Assembly (NCBI GenBank): GCA_037445115.1
Contig: JBBILC010000004.1
Span: forward strand, 15,980-79,979
Length of the DNA: 64,000 nt
From: Trichothermofontia sp037445115
Lineage (GTDB): Bacteria > Cyanobacteriota > Cyanobacteriia > B231
Direction of reading: 5' to 3'
Positions 27,453 through 36,257 of the stretch are shown piece after piece. Under the pieces are notes generated by a model. The model was not told the origin of the DNA, searched no databases, and was given only the letters and a program-made list of their open reading frames with translations. The first letter of the stretch is position 1, and each line of letters opens with the position of its first letter. The position numbers were made by a program, and so were the translations under genes.

Positions 27453-28592
27453 ATGTCGGTTTTGGCAGTCAGTGGGACAGCGGGGGCCGGGGCCAACGGC
27501 CTCGCCTATGTTGGCGCGATCGGCGTTTTAGCCGTTTTGATCGTGGTGCATGAATTGGGCCACTTCCTGGCCGCCCGTAGCCAGGGGATTCGGGTCAGTA
27601 AGTTCTCGATCGGCTTTGGCCCCGTGCTCTGGCGTTACCAGGGACCCGAAACCGAATATGCGCTGCGGGCAATCCCTCTAGGGGGATTTGTCGGTTTTCC
27701 AGATGAGGACCCCGACTCCGACATCCCCGCCGATGATCCCAACCTATTGCAAAATCGGCCCCTGTGGGATCGGGCGATCGTGATTAGTGCGGGCGTGATC
27801 GCCAACCTGGTGTTTGCCTACTGCCTGCTGGTGAGCCAACTGGGGATTGTGGGTATTCCCGATGGTATTCGCTATCAACCTGGGGTGGTGATCCCCCAAG
27901 TCATGGCTGAAACGTCCCCGGCAGCTCAAGCAGGTATCAAGGCCGGGGATATTGTCCTGGCAGTCGAGGGGCAACCCCTAGCCGCGTCCAAAACCGCCAT
28001 CCCCACGCTCATGGGCTTGATTCAGGATCATCCCGGCCAAGCCCTGCACCTAACCTTGCAGCGGGGGGAGGAACAACTGCCCGTAACGGTTACTCCAACG
28101 CTAGGGAGTGATGGCAAAGGCCGCATTGGGGTGCAACTTTTTCCCAATGGGATGCCCATTTACCGTCGTCCCCATCACCCGATCGAATTGTTTACCCTGG
28201 CGGCCACCGAGTTCCAAAATATCATTGAGCAAATCATTCAGGGCCTAGGGCTGCTGATTACCCACTTCCGGGATACGGCGGGTCAGGTATCGGGGCCAGT
28301 GAAGATTGTGGAAATGGGGGCCAATATTGCCCAAGCCGATGCCCTGAGTCTCTTCACCTTTGCGGCTTTTATTAGCATTAACCTGGCCATTATCAATATC
28401 CTGCCCCTACCCGCCCTGGATGGCGGGCAATTACTCTTGTTGCTGGTGGAAGGGGTACGGGGTAAGCCCCTGCCAACGGGGTTACAGGAAGGGGTCATGC
28501 AAACGGGACTGGTCCTGTTATTGGGGCTGGGGGTATTTTTGATTGTGCGGGATACGGCCCAGTTGGAATGGGTGCAACGGCTATTGCAATAG
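27453..28592 (+). CDS. rseP: Site-2 metalloprotease RseP
   Basis: A 379-residue membrane zinc protease that cuts substrates inside the membrane, typically anti-sigma factors. The active site HELGH is at residues 33-37 in the first helix. The third ligand region is LPLPALDGGQLLLLL near residue 320. One PDZ domain lies between them (ETSPAAQAGIKAGDIVLAVEGQPL). Four membrane helices are visible, as in the family. It lies 67 bases ahead of nth on the same strand. Which anti-sigma or other protein it cuts is not shown by context. Confidence 0.93.
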   Translation: MSVLAVSGTAGAGANGLAYVGAIGVLAVLIVVHELGHFLAARSQGIRVSKFSIGFGPVLWRYQGPETEYALRAIPLGGFVGFPDEDPDSDIPADDPNLLQNRPLWDRAIVISAGVIANLVFAYCLLVSQLGIVGIPDGIRYQPGVVIPQVMAETSPAAQAGIKAGDIVLAVEGQPLAASKTAIPTLMGLIQDHPGQALHLTLQRGEEQLPVTVTPTLGSDGKGRIGVQLFPNGMPIYRRPHHPIELFTLAATEFQNIIEQIIQGLGLLITHFRDTAGQVSGPVKIVEMGANIAQADALSLFTFAAFISINLAIINILPLPALDGGQLLLLLVEGVRGKPLPTGLQEGVMQTGLVLLLGLGVFLIVRDTAQLEWVQRLLQ

Positions 28593-28659
28593 CGATTTCG
28601 TCGTAGGTAGTCCAGGCAATTCCTGTCCCCATTTATTTCCCGCCCATGAGTCGCCGTTA

Positions 28660-29349
28660 ATGAGTATTAGCCGCAAACATGCCCAGAGAAGCCAACGGGC
28701 GCTGGAGATTTTGGTGCGTCTTAAGCGCCTATACCCAGACGCTACCTGTACCCTCAAGTACGAAAGTATTGTGCAGTTATTAGTGGCCACTATGCTGTCG
28801 GCCCAATGCACCGATGAGCGGGTGAATCAGGTGACCCCGGCCCTCTTTGCCCGGTTTCCCGATGCGCCCTCGCTGGCAAATGCGGATCTGGAAGAACTGG
28901 AAAATCTGGTGCGATCGACGGGCTTTTATCGCAATAAGGCCAAAAATATTCAGGCGGCCTGCCAAATGATTGTCGATCGCTTCCACGGTCAAGTCCCCAA
29001 GCTGATGGAAGACCTGTTGCAACTGCCCGGTGTAGCCCGGAAAACGGCGAATGTGGTCCTAGCGCATGGCTATGGCATCAATATGGGCGTCACGGTGGAT
29101 ACCCATGTGAAACGGCTGAGCCAACGGTTAGGGCTGACGGACAAGACCGATCCCCTGCGGATTGAGCAGGAGTTAATGCACCTGCTGCCCCAGCCGGACT
29201 GGGAAAACTGGTCGATTCGCCTGATCTACCACGGTCGTGCGGTTTGTATGGCCCGCAATCCCGCCTGTGATCGCTGTGAACTCGCCGATCTTTGCCCCGC
29301 CGCGACAGTGAGCCGCCGTCCCCAGGTTCCAGGTCCCATGCAGGTTTGA
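28660..29349 (+). CDS. nth: Endonuclease III
   Basis: A 229-residue DNA glycosylase/AP lyase for oxidised pyrimidines in base-excision repair. The helix-hairpin-helix LPGVARKTANVV carries the catalytic Lys, and the catalytic Asp is in VTVDTHVKRL. The [4Fe-4S] ligands appear as CMARNPACDRCELADLC (C-x6-C-x2-C-x5-C) near the C-terminus. ATG 28660 gives the normal family length; the frame upstream overlaps rseP and is not conserved. It is probably co-transcribed with rseP. Confidence 0.96.
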   Translation: MSISRKHAQRSQRALEILVRLKRLYPDATCTLKYESIVQLLVATMLSAQCTDERVNQVTPALFARFPDAPSLANADLEELENLVRSTGFYRNKAKNIQAACQMIVDRFHGQVPKLMEDLLQLPGVARKTANVVLAHGYGINMGVTVDTHVKRLSQRLGLTDKTDPLRIEQELMHLLPQPDWENWSIRLIYHGRAVCMARNPACDRCELADLCPAATVSRRPQVPGPMQV

Positions 29350-29482
29350 TCTTTGCAGGTTAGGTAGGCTTTGTTGGGGGATTTGGGACGATCGGGCGTG
29401 ATTTCGCGATAAATCTGGTTACAGTGGACGGTAGGAGGCGTGACAGACTCAAAGTGGCACATTGATTCTAGAGGAGGGGGCT

Positions 29483-30553
29483 ATGCACACGGGTTTTCTG
29501 GTCAGGTTCAGTCGCTTGCCCTATTTGCTGGGCCAATCCCTCTCGCCAGCAACCCTCACCTCGATCGGTATCCATGCGATTTTATTACTGGCCTTACCGT
29601 CCTGGTTGGCGAATAGTGGCTTTTCGACGGCGATCGTCCAGCGACCCGTGGGCGTGATTGAACTGACACCGGAAGAGGCGGCCCAGTTGCCCAACGCTAA
29701 CCCAGCCCCACTGGATCTTTCCCAGCTATTTGGGCAAGCCCCGATCACACCGCCAGCCGCGCCCCCCGACGCCCGTAGCCTTTTTTCGGGTCTGCCTAGT
29801 CTACCGGGATTGCCACAACTGGCCCCCCTGCCTGTGCCCTTCCCCGCTAATGCCTTTACCGGCTTGCCTGCCCCACCGCCGATTATTCCGTTGGACTGGT
29901 ATGCCCCTCCGGCTCCGGCCCAGATGGCCGTTGGCCCGCCCCAATCGCGATCGGGTGCGGTTGAGCGAACGGTAATCATTAGTGGTGATGGCTTAGACAA
30001 TGGGTTGGGCGAGGGGGCCGAGGCGACGCCAACGGCTGGGGTGACAACGCCTGCTCCTGACTCTCCGAACCCTGGGGCAACTGCGCCTCCCACAGTCACT
30101 GAGGCTAGGGTGGCTGACGGGCCGAGCAGTGGTCAGGCAAGTGATCTAGGGGGGCCGCTAACGGTGGCCCGTGCGGATCTTGAGGTTGCCACACCCCATA
30201 ATGGGGGCGAGACCGTAACCCCAGCCCTGGACGCCCCAACGGCCAGTCCTGATTACGCGGTTGAAACGCAAGCAGTGGCCGTATCCCCAGTTCCGGTTAC
30301 CGCTCCCCCAGTAACGGTGATTGTTCCCTATCCAGCCAGTGCTTGCCCGATCGCGGCCCAAACGGGATATACGACGGTGGAAACGGATGCCCAGGGGCAG
30401 GTGATTGCGGGTCCAGTGATTGATTTGGGTCACCCGGATCTGAATGCAGCGGCCCGCAGTGCCGTGTTAGCCCAACCGCGATCGTTGGGGGGAGCAGCCG
30501 TCTATCAGTATGATTTGAGTGTGTCTGGCCAGGAGGGGATTTGCGGAGGGTAG
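29483..30553 (+). CDS. TonB-like membrane-anchored proline-rich protein
   Basis: A 356-residue protein with one hydrophobic helix near the N-terminus (IGIHAILLLALPSWLA), then a long P/A-rich region (about 60-270) and a small C-terminal domain containing two cysteines and DAQGQVIAGPVIDLGHPDLN followed by AARSAVLAQPRSL. That C-terminal pattern resembles the TonB C-terminal fold (G-x-V followed by A-A-x-x-A-V). A role spanning the periplasm is therefore plausible, but no ExbB/ExbD or receptor gene is near. The start at ATG 29483 is supported by GAGGAGGGGG just upstream. A cyanobacterial protein of unproven function. Confidence 0.6.
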   Translation: MHTGFLVRFSRLPYLLGQSLSPATLTSIGIHAILLLALPSWLANSGFSTAIVQRPVGVIELTPEEAAQLPNANPAPLDLSQLFGQAPITPPAAPPDARSLFSGLPSLPGLPQLAPLPVPFPANAFTGLPAPPPIIPLDWYAPPAPAQMAVGPPQSRSGAVERTVIISGDGLDNGLGEGAEATPTAGVTTPAPDSPNPGATAPPTVTEARVADGPSSGQASDLGGPLTVARADLEVATPHNGGETVTPALDAPTASPDYAVETQAVAVSPVPVTAPPVTVIVPYPASACPIAAQTGYTTVETDAQGQVIAGPVIDLGHPDLNAAARSAVLAQPRSLGGAAVYQYDLSVSGQEGICGG

Positions 30554-30590
30554 GGCGATCGCTGCCCAACGATTGGTTTGTGACGGTCCC

Positions 30591-31652
30591 TTACAGAAAG
30601 TCGTAAATATCGGGCACCGTTAGGGATTTTGTGGCGTTACCCGTGCGCACGTAAAGATCGATCCCTTTCTCTGATTTCAGGAATGCCTTTTTATCAGACT
30701 GCCTAACATAAACGCCACAGATATCTTTGTCTTCTAGCTTGGCAAAGCGAACCTTAATCAAGGGTAGAAATCGTTTACCAATATTACTTTCAATGAGTTG
30801 CATGAGATGTCGCTCAAATTGGTCTATGGATGGGTTCTTAAAGCATTTTAAGTCTTGTTCTAGGCCGTAAAGGTTGCCGTTGTCTTCAACGCCAATGAGT
30901 AAAGTTCCTCCATTGGTATTGAGAAAGGCGACGATGGTTTTCAAGCTACTTTGTTGCAAGCTTTTATTCGGATGATTTTCTCGGATATCCCATTGTAGGG
31001 TGGTTTTGAATTCCAGGCGATCGCTCTCACCGAGGGCAATTAATTCGGGAATTGGCCGTAGATCACCAATGCTTTGAATGGTGGTGGTAAAGCGTCGCAG
31101 TTTGCGTTCTTCCAGACGATTGAGAAGTTCACTTTCAGTATCCGCGTTTTCGATGACAGTTTGGTTCACGATCGCGATCCAACGTCCCCAGTATTGGGCT
31201 TCCAGGTTAGCGCGGTTTTCTTCAAACCACTGTTGATTGGGGCGGTTACCCCAGCGATTCAGGTAGGCGATCGCGTCCTGTATGGATTGATCCAGGGCGT
31301 CAAACCACTGAATTTCGCCGGTCATGTTTTTGGAAATGTAATCCCAGGCCCCCGATCGGAAGGCACGACGGCAATCGGCAACGGTATCGTTGGCGGTCAG
31401 GATGATGACGACTGTGGAAAGGTTATTGCGTTGGACATAATCCAGGATGGTGAAACCGCTGTCATCGCGTTCCATGCGCATATCGGCCACCACAATGTCG
31501 CAGGGGGATTGTAGTTTCTGCTCGGCCTCAGCGGCACTGGTAGCGGTAATGACTTCTTGATACCCAAACTCACCCTGGAGCCATTCCAATAATTCGTCGA
31601 GGAATCGAGTATTGTCTTCAATTGCCAAAATATGAACGTTTTCCCGTTGCAT
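30591..31652 (-). CDS. Response regulator with C-terminal AlbA_2 (Schlafen-like) domain
   Basis: A 353-residue protein. Residues 5-130 form a receiver domain: acidic pair in IEDN, phospho-acceptor in IVVADMRMERDDSGF, switch Thr in VIILTANDT and Lys in YISKNM. A middle helical region follows. The C-terminal part (about 210-353) has the AlbA_2/Schlafen pattern: ESDRLEFKTTLQWDI, TIVAFLNTNGGTLLIGVEDNG, then IKVRFAKLEDKDICGVYV and YVRTGNATKSL. AlbA_2 domains occur in putative nucleic-acid-binding or RNA-cleaving proteins. It lies nine bases after a histidine kinase without a sensor domain, so the two form a two-component pair. The output is unknown; a defence or RNA-control role is inference. Confidence 0.82.
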   Translation of the reverse strand: MQRENVHILAIEDNTRFLDELLEWLQGEFGYQEVITATSAAEAEQKLQSPCDIVVADMRMERDDSGFTILDYVQRNNLSTVVIILTANDTVADCRRAFRSGAWDYISKNMTGEIQWFDALDQSIQDAIAYLNRWGNRPNQQWFEENRANLEAQYWGRWIAIVNQTVIENADTESELLNRLEERKLRRFTTTIQSIGDLRPIPELIALGESDRLEFKTTLQWDIRENHPNKSLQQSSLKTIVAFLNTNGGTLLIGVEDNGNLYGLEQDLKCFKNPSIDQFERHLMQLIESNIGKRFLPLIKVRFAKLEDKDICGVYVRQSDKKAFLKSEKGIDLYVRTGNATKSLTVPDIYDFL

Positions 31653-31661
31653 AGGACCTCA

Positions 31662-32720
31662 CTAAATCACTTGATCCGGATAAGGAATATAGATTTGGAA
31701 TCTTGCCCCTCTACCGGCTTCGCCCACTTCGCGGATATAGCCTCCCATTTTTTGAAGGGTTTTACGGGCAATGAATAAACCTAGACCACTACCTTTTTCT
31801 TCGGGAGAGGTTGTATTGAGGGGTTGGAAGATCCAGTCCTTTTTGTCTGGGGGGATGCCTTTGCCGTTGTCGGAAATTTGAATGTAGAGGTATTTACGAT
31901 CGCCAGGTACGGTTGGCATCCCAATATCCTGGGGATTAAGCAGGTCTTTAGCGGTCATCCAAATAGAGAGATCGGGGTGATCTTGATTGTGTTTAAGCGA
32001 GTTTTCAACCAGTTCGTTGAGGATACTTTTAATTTTTTCTTCGTCGCCATCAAATTCGGCATCGGGATTTTCAAGTTTGAAGGTTACTCTTGTTTTTTGG
32101 ATGCGGGGGCGGCTGGACCAATTGGCGGGTTCCCATTTCTCGAAGAGTTTACGCACGGGGAACCGATGACGGCGGATAACCATGCCTTCGTTGATGGATT
32201 TGAGATCGTTGAGGGCGGCTTGGGTAAGTTCGAGTTGGGCCAGGAGTTTTTCAAAGTTGGCTTTTAAGGGTGAATCGGAGGGGAGTTTGCGCAGGGTGCG
32301 GCGGGTTTTGGATTCGATGGTTGCCAGGATGTTATTGACTTCATCGGCGATGTCGTGGGCGGTTTTGGAGACGACTTCAATGAGTTGCTGGTAGTTATCG
32401 CGGGGGATATTAGCGATCGCGGTTTTTTCGGCGACACGCTGACGGTTGACGCTGGCTTGTAGGTCGTCTAAATCACGAATAATTTCGCGGACGATGGGAT
32501 GTTCGGTTTCAATTTTGCGGAGGAGGCGATGGGCAATGCTTTTAAGGATAGAGACTTCGTTCCCAATCTTGTGATACATCGCCCGATAGAGCATTTCGGT
32601 AGTGTCAAAACGCTCGTTTTCGCCTGCGAAGGGTTCGTAGGCGGTTTCTGGGTCGGCGTTGAGGGCAATCGCTTTCATGGCTTCATCATATCGCGGGGAA
32701 GAGGCTTCTATCTGGCGCAT
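31662..32720 (-). CDS. Soluble histidine kinase without sensor domain
   Basis: A 352-residue kinase with no membrane helix and no PAS, GAF or HAMP domain. Two helical segments could be the dimerisation/phospho-acceptor region: one with YHKIGNEVSILKSIAHRLLRK (near residue 50) quoted here only in part as YHKIGNEV, and one with KTAHDIADEVNNILA (near 120). The C-terminal ATPase has the N box LNELVENSLKHN, G1 QISDNGKGIPP, and G2 GSGLGLFIARKTLQKMGG. The partner is the REC-AlbA_2 regulator immediately downstream. It starts 25 bases after menC on the same strand, but its base composition looks more AT-rich than menC, which suggests separate origin. The signal may enter through protein contact. Confidence 0.85.
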   Translation of the reverse strand: MRQIEASSPRYDEAMKAIALNADPETAYEPFAGENERFDTTEMLYRAMYHKIGNEVSILKSIAHRLLRKIETEHPIVREIIRDLDDLQASVNRQRVAEKTAIANIPRDNYQQLIEVVSKTAHDIADEVNNILATIESKTRRTLRKLPSDSPLKANFEKLLAQLELTQAALNDLKSINEGMVIRRHRFPVRKLFEKWEPANWSSRPRIQKTRVTFKLENPDAEFDGDEEKIKSILNELVENSLKHNQDHPDLSIWMTAKDLLNPQDIGMPTVPGDRKYLYIQISDNGKGIPPDKKDWIFQPLNTTSPEEKGSGLGLFIARKTLQKMGGYIREVGEAGRGARFQIYIPYPDQVI

Positions 32721-32744
32721 ATCGTCACTAAAACATGCAGCCCC

Positions 32745-33797
32745 CTACCTAGCTAACGCTCCCCAAATCTGTTCAGCCTCCCCTGCCTGCAACCTATCCG
32801 TCCCATCAAACCAGTGGCCCGTGCCAAAACCCGGACGACGGGGAGCCGGGGAGAGTTGATAGGCAAGCCGGAGCGCCGCGTGACGCGCGATCGCCGTTTC
32901 AAACACCGAGGAAAACACCGTATCCAACCCATAATCCTGACAGCGGTGTTGTAAGGCACGGGGTGATCCCGCGATCGCGGGTTTAATCACATAAATTCCC
33001 CGCCAACCGTGTTGATAGCAATCCTCCAATTGCGCCAAAGTTGCCACCGATTCATCCAGCGCTAAAGGTGTCGCAAACTGCTGACTGAGGGTGATCATCT
33101 CGGCCAACTGGGTTGGGGGCAAAGGTTGTTCCAGAAATTCAACCCGATCGGGCACGCGATCGCAGACCTTTAACCACGCAACGGCCTCATCCCGAGTCAA
33201 ACCACCATTCGCATCTAAACGAAGAGTAATCTCTGCGGGTAATTGGGTCAGTAGTTCTTGAAAAAGAGCGATTTCCTGAGCGATCGCCGCCACCCCAATT
33301 TTCCATTTCAACGTCCGGTAACCCTGATGATAAACCGTTGGCCACTGGGTTAACGCGGCAGCACCCGTCGCTAAAAGCCCACAGAGAGCAGAGGGGCGAT
33401 CGGCCTCTGGCGGTAACGGCGGACCCGGATCAACCAGAGCTAACCAGGCTGTTTCCAAGCCAAATTGACAGGCCGTTAACTCAGAGGGAATCGCGAGATC
33501 CGGGATATCGGGCAGTAAGGGAGGCAACTGTTGGCAAAAGGCCCAGGCTTGCGGAAAGGATTCACTCCCAAACCAGGGAATCGGCGCAATTTCCCCCCAG
33601 CCAACCCTGGCGCGATCGCGTAGCGTCTCCCTTGGAGAATCGCCTCGTGTCCCCGCTGGAGAATTGGGCAACATCACCGTTGGGGAAGCATCTATCAACC
33701 GCACAACCATGCCTTCTCGCACCGGCCAAGCCCCGTGGTGGGTTTGGAGCGGCGGTGAAAACAGGCGACGATAGGGTCGAAAAGTAGCATGGTACAT
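32745..33797 (-). CDS. menC: o-Succinylbenzoate synthase MenC, with a repeat-encoded insertion
   Basis: A 350-residue enolase-superfamily enzyme that dehydrates SHCHC to o-succinylbenzoate in phylloquinone synthesis, downstream of menF and menD at 13-17 kb. The catalytic residues are visible in LKWKIG (Lys), LRLDANGG (Asp), VEFLEQPLPP (Glu), LALDESVA (Asp) and YVIKPAIAG (Lys). Between VVRLIDAS and VGWGEIAPIPWFG about 24 extra residues appear (with NSPAGTRGDSPRETLRDR), encoded by a small dispersed DNA repeat; homologues run straight through here. ATG 33797 follows a GGAGGG. The insertion falls in a surface strand of the N-terminal capping domain and keeps frame, so activity may survive. Confidence 0.9.
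   Translation of the reverse strand: MYHATFRPYRRLFSPPLQTHHGAWPVREGMVVRLIDASPTVMLPNSPAGTRGDSPRETLRDRARVGWGEIAPIPWFGSESFPQAWAFCQQLPPLLPDIPDLAIPSELTACQFGLETAWLALVDPGPPLPPEADRPSALCGLLATGAAALTQWPTVYHQGYRTLKWKIGVAAIAQEIALFQELLTQLPAEITLRLDANGGLTRDEAVAWLKVCDRVPDRVEFLEQPLPPTQLAEMITLSQQFATPLALDESVATLAQLEDCYQHGWRGIYVIKPAIAGSPRALQHRCQDYGLDTVFSSVFETAIARHAALRLAYQLSPAPRRPGFGTGHWFDGTDRLQAGEAEQIWGALAR
33617..33643 (-). repeat. Small dispersed repeat inside menC
   Basis: A 27-bp hairpin-forming element (on the plus strand CGCGTAGCGTCTCCCTTGG then AGAATCGC) sits in the menC coding sequence and shares 23 of 27 bases with an element at 36207-36233 in an intergenic region. It encodes residues absent from other MenC proteins. 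This behaviour matches the very small mobile repeats (SDRs) described in Nostoc genomes. Confidence 0.75.
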
Positions 33798-33978
33798 GAC
33801 TCTACCCTCCATAATCCGCACTATAATCGGGAGCACTGAGCTAGCCCAGATCAATATGGGGGTAAAGCCCCATTAGGCGTCTCTTCTTGTCAGCCTGCCA
33901 TGATCGTTCCTGAAGGGGCTGTTTCCCACTCGCCCGCTCTTCCCCCCGACACCGTTTAGACAATCGCTATGGTTTTGT

Positions 33979-35043
33979 ATGGTTTTGCCCTTTGATGCTG
34001 CCCCCACCGAAGCGCGGGTCGAGAGATTCTGGCAACTTGCCGCCAGTTTTGGTATGGAACGCAACGCCTACCACAACTATCTAAACGAGATTGTCAGCGA
34101 TCGCTATACACTGATCAATGGCTTACAAATTCTGCGGGATGAACTGCAACTGGCCGCTTCTGGCCCAACGGACATGAAAGCGTGTGGGGCGGATATGAGC
34201 TTACCCAGCGTCGTCACAACGTTGGCCTATACCAACTGCGGCGATCGCATCCACCAGGGCGAAGCGACCAAGCGCTACCGGGATGTGGTCGCCTCGCGAT
34301 TTGCCACCCTCTCGGAAATTGGCGAACTCAAGTTAGAAGCCTTCTTCCCCGCCGGGGGCGGCACGGACAATGGGGCCACCCTCGCCCACGTCACCGTGGC
34401 CCATGAGTTGGACGAACCCCTCAAGCGGCGCGTCTATGACGGCAATCCCCAGTCCATTTCCCTCGTCGCGATCGACCTGAAAACCCACGTCGGACGTTTA
34501 CGCGAAAATGGTCAACAGGTTTACGGCAAAACCCGTGAGTCGCCCTGGCGCGAACCCCGTGATGCCTGCGGCGCGATCGTGGGTACCCTAACGAACTACC
34601 ATCCCGATAATTTAATTCATCGTCGGATTCGGAGTGATCTCGGAGAGCGCAACTTTCACTTCCTCTCTAACAACGCGATCCTAACTGACGAAGGCGTTAA
34701 CATCACGATGGCCGTTGCGGCCAATATTGTCGCCATTCGCGGGGTGCGGAATACGGCGATGGCCCTAGCGCAAGAAATGGATGAACGGGGATTAGCCCAC
34801 CTAACGGCCAGTACGACGGTTAACCGTCCTTCCCGTGATGATCTGGTGATTTATCTGGCCCGTGCAACGGTCTTTAATGGTAAGGTCCGCATCCAAAGCC
34901 TGGGTACGGAGGCTAAGTTGTATAGCGGTCGCCTGGTCGAATATGCCGGTGAACAACGCCTACAACTTCGGTATTCTGATTGGGATTGCGATCGCTTGCC
35001 CATCGAAGAAATTGCCTATAAGGTACGATGGTCCGGTTTATGA
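33979..35043 (+). CDS. Conserved hypothetical protein
   Basis: A 354-residue soluble protein I cannot assign to a named family. It has no signal peptide or membrane helix. Well-ordered segments are FFPAGGGTDNGATLAHVTV, CGAIVGTLTNYHPDNLIHRR and LTDEGVNITMAVAANIVAI, with several conserved-looking histidines and acidic residues and a YLARATVFNGKVRIQSLG strand region near the end. The even, enzyme-like composition suggests a globular cytosolic protein. It runs divergently from menC with a 180-bp shared promoter region. The next gene, a dehydrogenase, follows closely on the same strand. Confidence 0.7.
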   Translation: MVLPFDAAPTEARVERFWQLAASFGMERNAYHNYLNEIVSDRYTLINGLQILRDELQLAASGPTDMKACGADMSLPSVVTTLAYTNCGDRIHQGEATKRYRDVVASRFATLSEIGELKLEAFFPAGGGTDNGATLAHVTVAHELDEPLKRRVYDGNPQSISLVAIDLKTHVGRLRENGQQVYGKTRESPWREPRDACGAIVGTLTNYHPDNLIHRRIRSDLGERNFHFLSNNAILTDEGVNITMAVAANIVAIRGVRNTAMALAQEMDERGLAHLTASTTVNRPSRDDLVIYLARATVFNGKVRIQSLGTEAKLYSGRLVEYAGEQRLQLRYSDWDCDRLPIEEIAYKVRWSGL

Positions 35044-35140
35044 TGGTTCGGTTTATAAGGTGGGATGCCCCATCTGGCGCTGATGCGACGTGATCGCGAT
35101 CGGACAAGATCGGCCAGCAACGATCACAGGGAGATACATT

Positions 35141-36166
35141 TTGTTAGCGGCAGTTCTATACGGTCAGGAAGATTTACGGTTGGAAACTCTCCCCGATCCC
35201 ACCCCAGCGGCAGGGGAAGTGGTGATCCGGGTAACAACAGCAACCACCTGTGGCACGGATCTCAAGGTGTGGCGGCGGGGGGGCCATGCCAAGATGCTTA
35301 AACCCCCGGTTCCCTTTGGCCATGAGGCGGCGGGAGAAATTGTGGCGATCGGGGCCGGGGTCTCTGGCTGGCGGATCGGAGATCGGGTCGTGGCGAATAA
35401 TTCTGCCCCATGTATGCAGTGCTTTTATTGCCAGCGTCAGGCGTTTTCCCTCTGCGCTAACCTACTATTTAATAACGGCACCTTTGCCGAATATCTCAAG
35501 CTCCCCGCTGCGATCGTCCGCCACAACCTCTTACCCATTCCCCCGGACCTGCCCGACGCCCTTGCGGCCCTCACCGAACCCCTGGCTTGTGTCCTGCACG
35601 GGGCGGCCCGCTCCAATACCCAACCGGGCGATCAGGTGCTTGTCCTGGGGGATGGAGCCATTGGTCTTATGTTTGTCGCCGTCCTGGCCCAACAGGGGGC
35701 GGTGGTTTCCCTAGTCGGCGGCCATGACCCACGTTTGGCGATTGGGCACACCCTGGGGGCGGTGCGCACCCTGAATTATCACCAGCAGCCGGATCGGGTG
35801 GCCTGGGTGCAAGGCTTTACCGAGGGGCGAGGGGCTGATATTGTGGTCGAGGCGACGGGGGTGCCAGCCACTTGGGAGCAGGCGATCGCCTGTGCCCGTC
35901 CCGGTGCAACCGTCAACCTGTTCGGGGGCTGCCCGCGCAACACCCAAATTCAGGTCGATACGGAACGCCTGCACTATAGCGAACTGACCCTCAAGGGGGT
36001 TTTCCACAATACCCCTAGCTATGTACGGCAAGCCCTTGCCCTGCTGGCCAGTCGCACGATCGCCTTTGAGCACCTGCTGAGTGACACACGCCCCTTAACG
36101 GACTTAGCGGCTGTCTTCACCGCCATGCAACAACGTCAGGTCATAAAGGTGGCCATTCGTCCGTAA
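35141..36166 (+). CDS. Zinc-dependent medium-chain alcohol dehydrogenase family protein
   Basis: An MDR-superfamily dehydrogenase of about 341 residues from the TTG at 35141; an ATG at 35090 would give 358. Catalytic zinc ligands lie in TTCGTDLKVW and PFGHEAAGEI; structural zinc cysteines form CMQCFYCQRQAFSLC. The Rossmann fold has VLVLGDGAIGLMFVAVLAQ. The product should oxidise a sugar alcohol, alcohol or similar substrate with NAD(P), but specificity is not readable. Family members in this subgroup are often annotated as sorbitol or threonine dehydrogenase-like. It follows the conserved unknown gene by less than 100 bp and may share its transcript. Confidence 0.85.
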   Translation: MLAAVLYGQEDLRLETLPDPTPAAGEVVIRVTTATTCGTDLKVWRRGGHAKMLKPPVPFGHEAAGEIVAIGAGVSGWRIGDRVVANNSAPCMQCFYCQRQAFSLCANLLFNNGTFAEYLKLPAAIVRHNLLPIPPDLPDALAALTEPLACVLHGAARSNTQPGDQVLVLGDGAIGLMFVAVLAQQGAVVSLVGGHDPRLAIGHTLGAVRTLNYHQQPDRVAWVQGFTEGRGADIVVEATGVPATWEQAIACARPGATVNLFGGCPRNTQIQVDTERLHYSELTLKGVFHNTPSYVRQALALLASRTIAFEHLLSDTRPLTDLAAVFTAMQQRQVIKVAIRP

Positions 36167-36206
36167 AAAGAAGACGGTAATCGGCTGGTCTCCTGGTCGG
36201 CCCGTT

Positions 36207-36233
36207 CGCATAGCGTCTCTCCAGGAGAATCGC
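36207..36233. repeat. Small dispersed repeat, intergenic copy
   Basis: CGCATAGCGTCTCTCCAGGA followed by GAATCGC. It matches the 27-bp element in menC at 23 of 27 positions, including a self-complementary TCTCC/GGAGA core. It lies in the 91-bp gap between the dehydrogenase and acetyltransferase genes. Confidence 0.75.
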
Positions 36234-36257
36234 ACCCATTGTTCCCAAGGTATCTGT

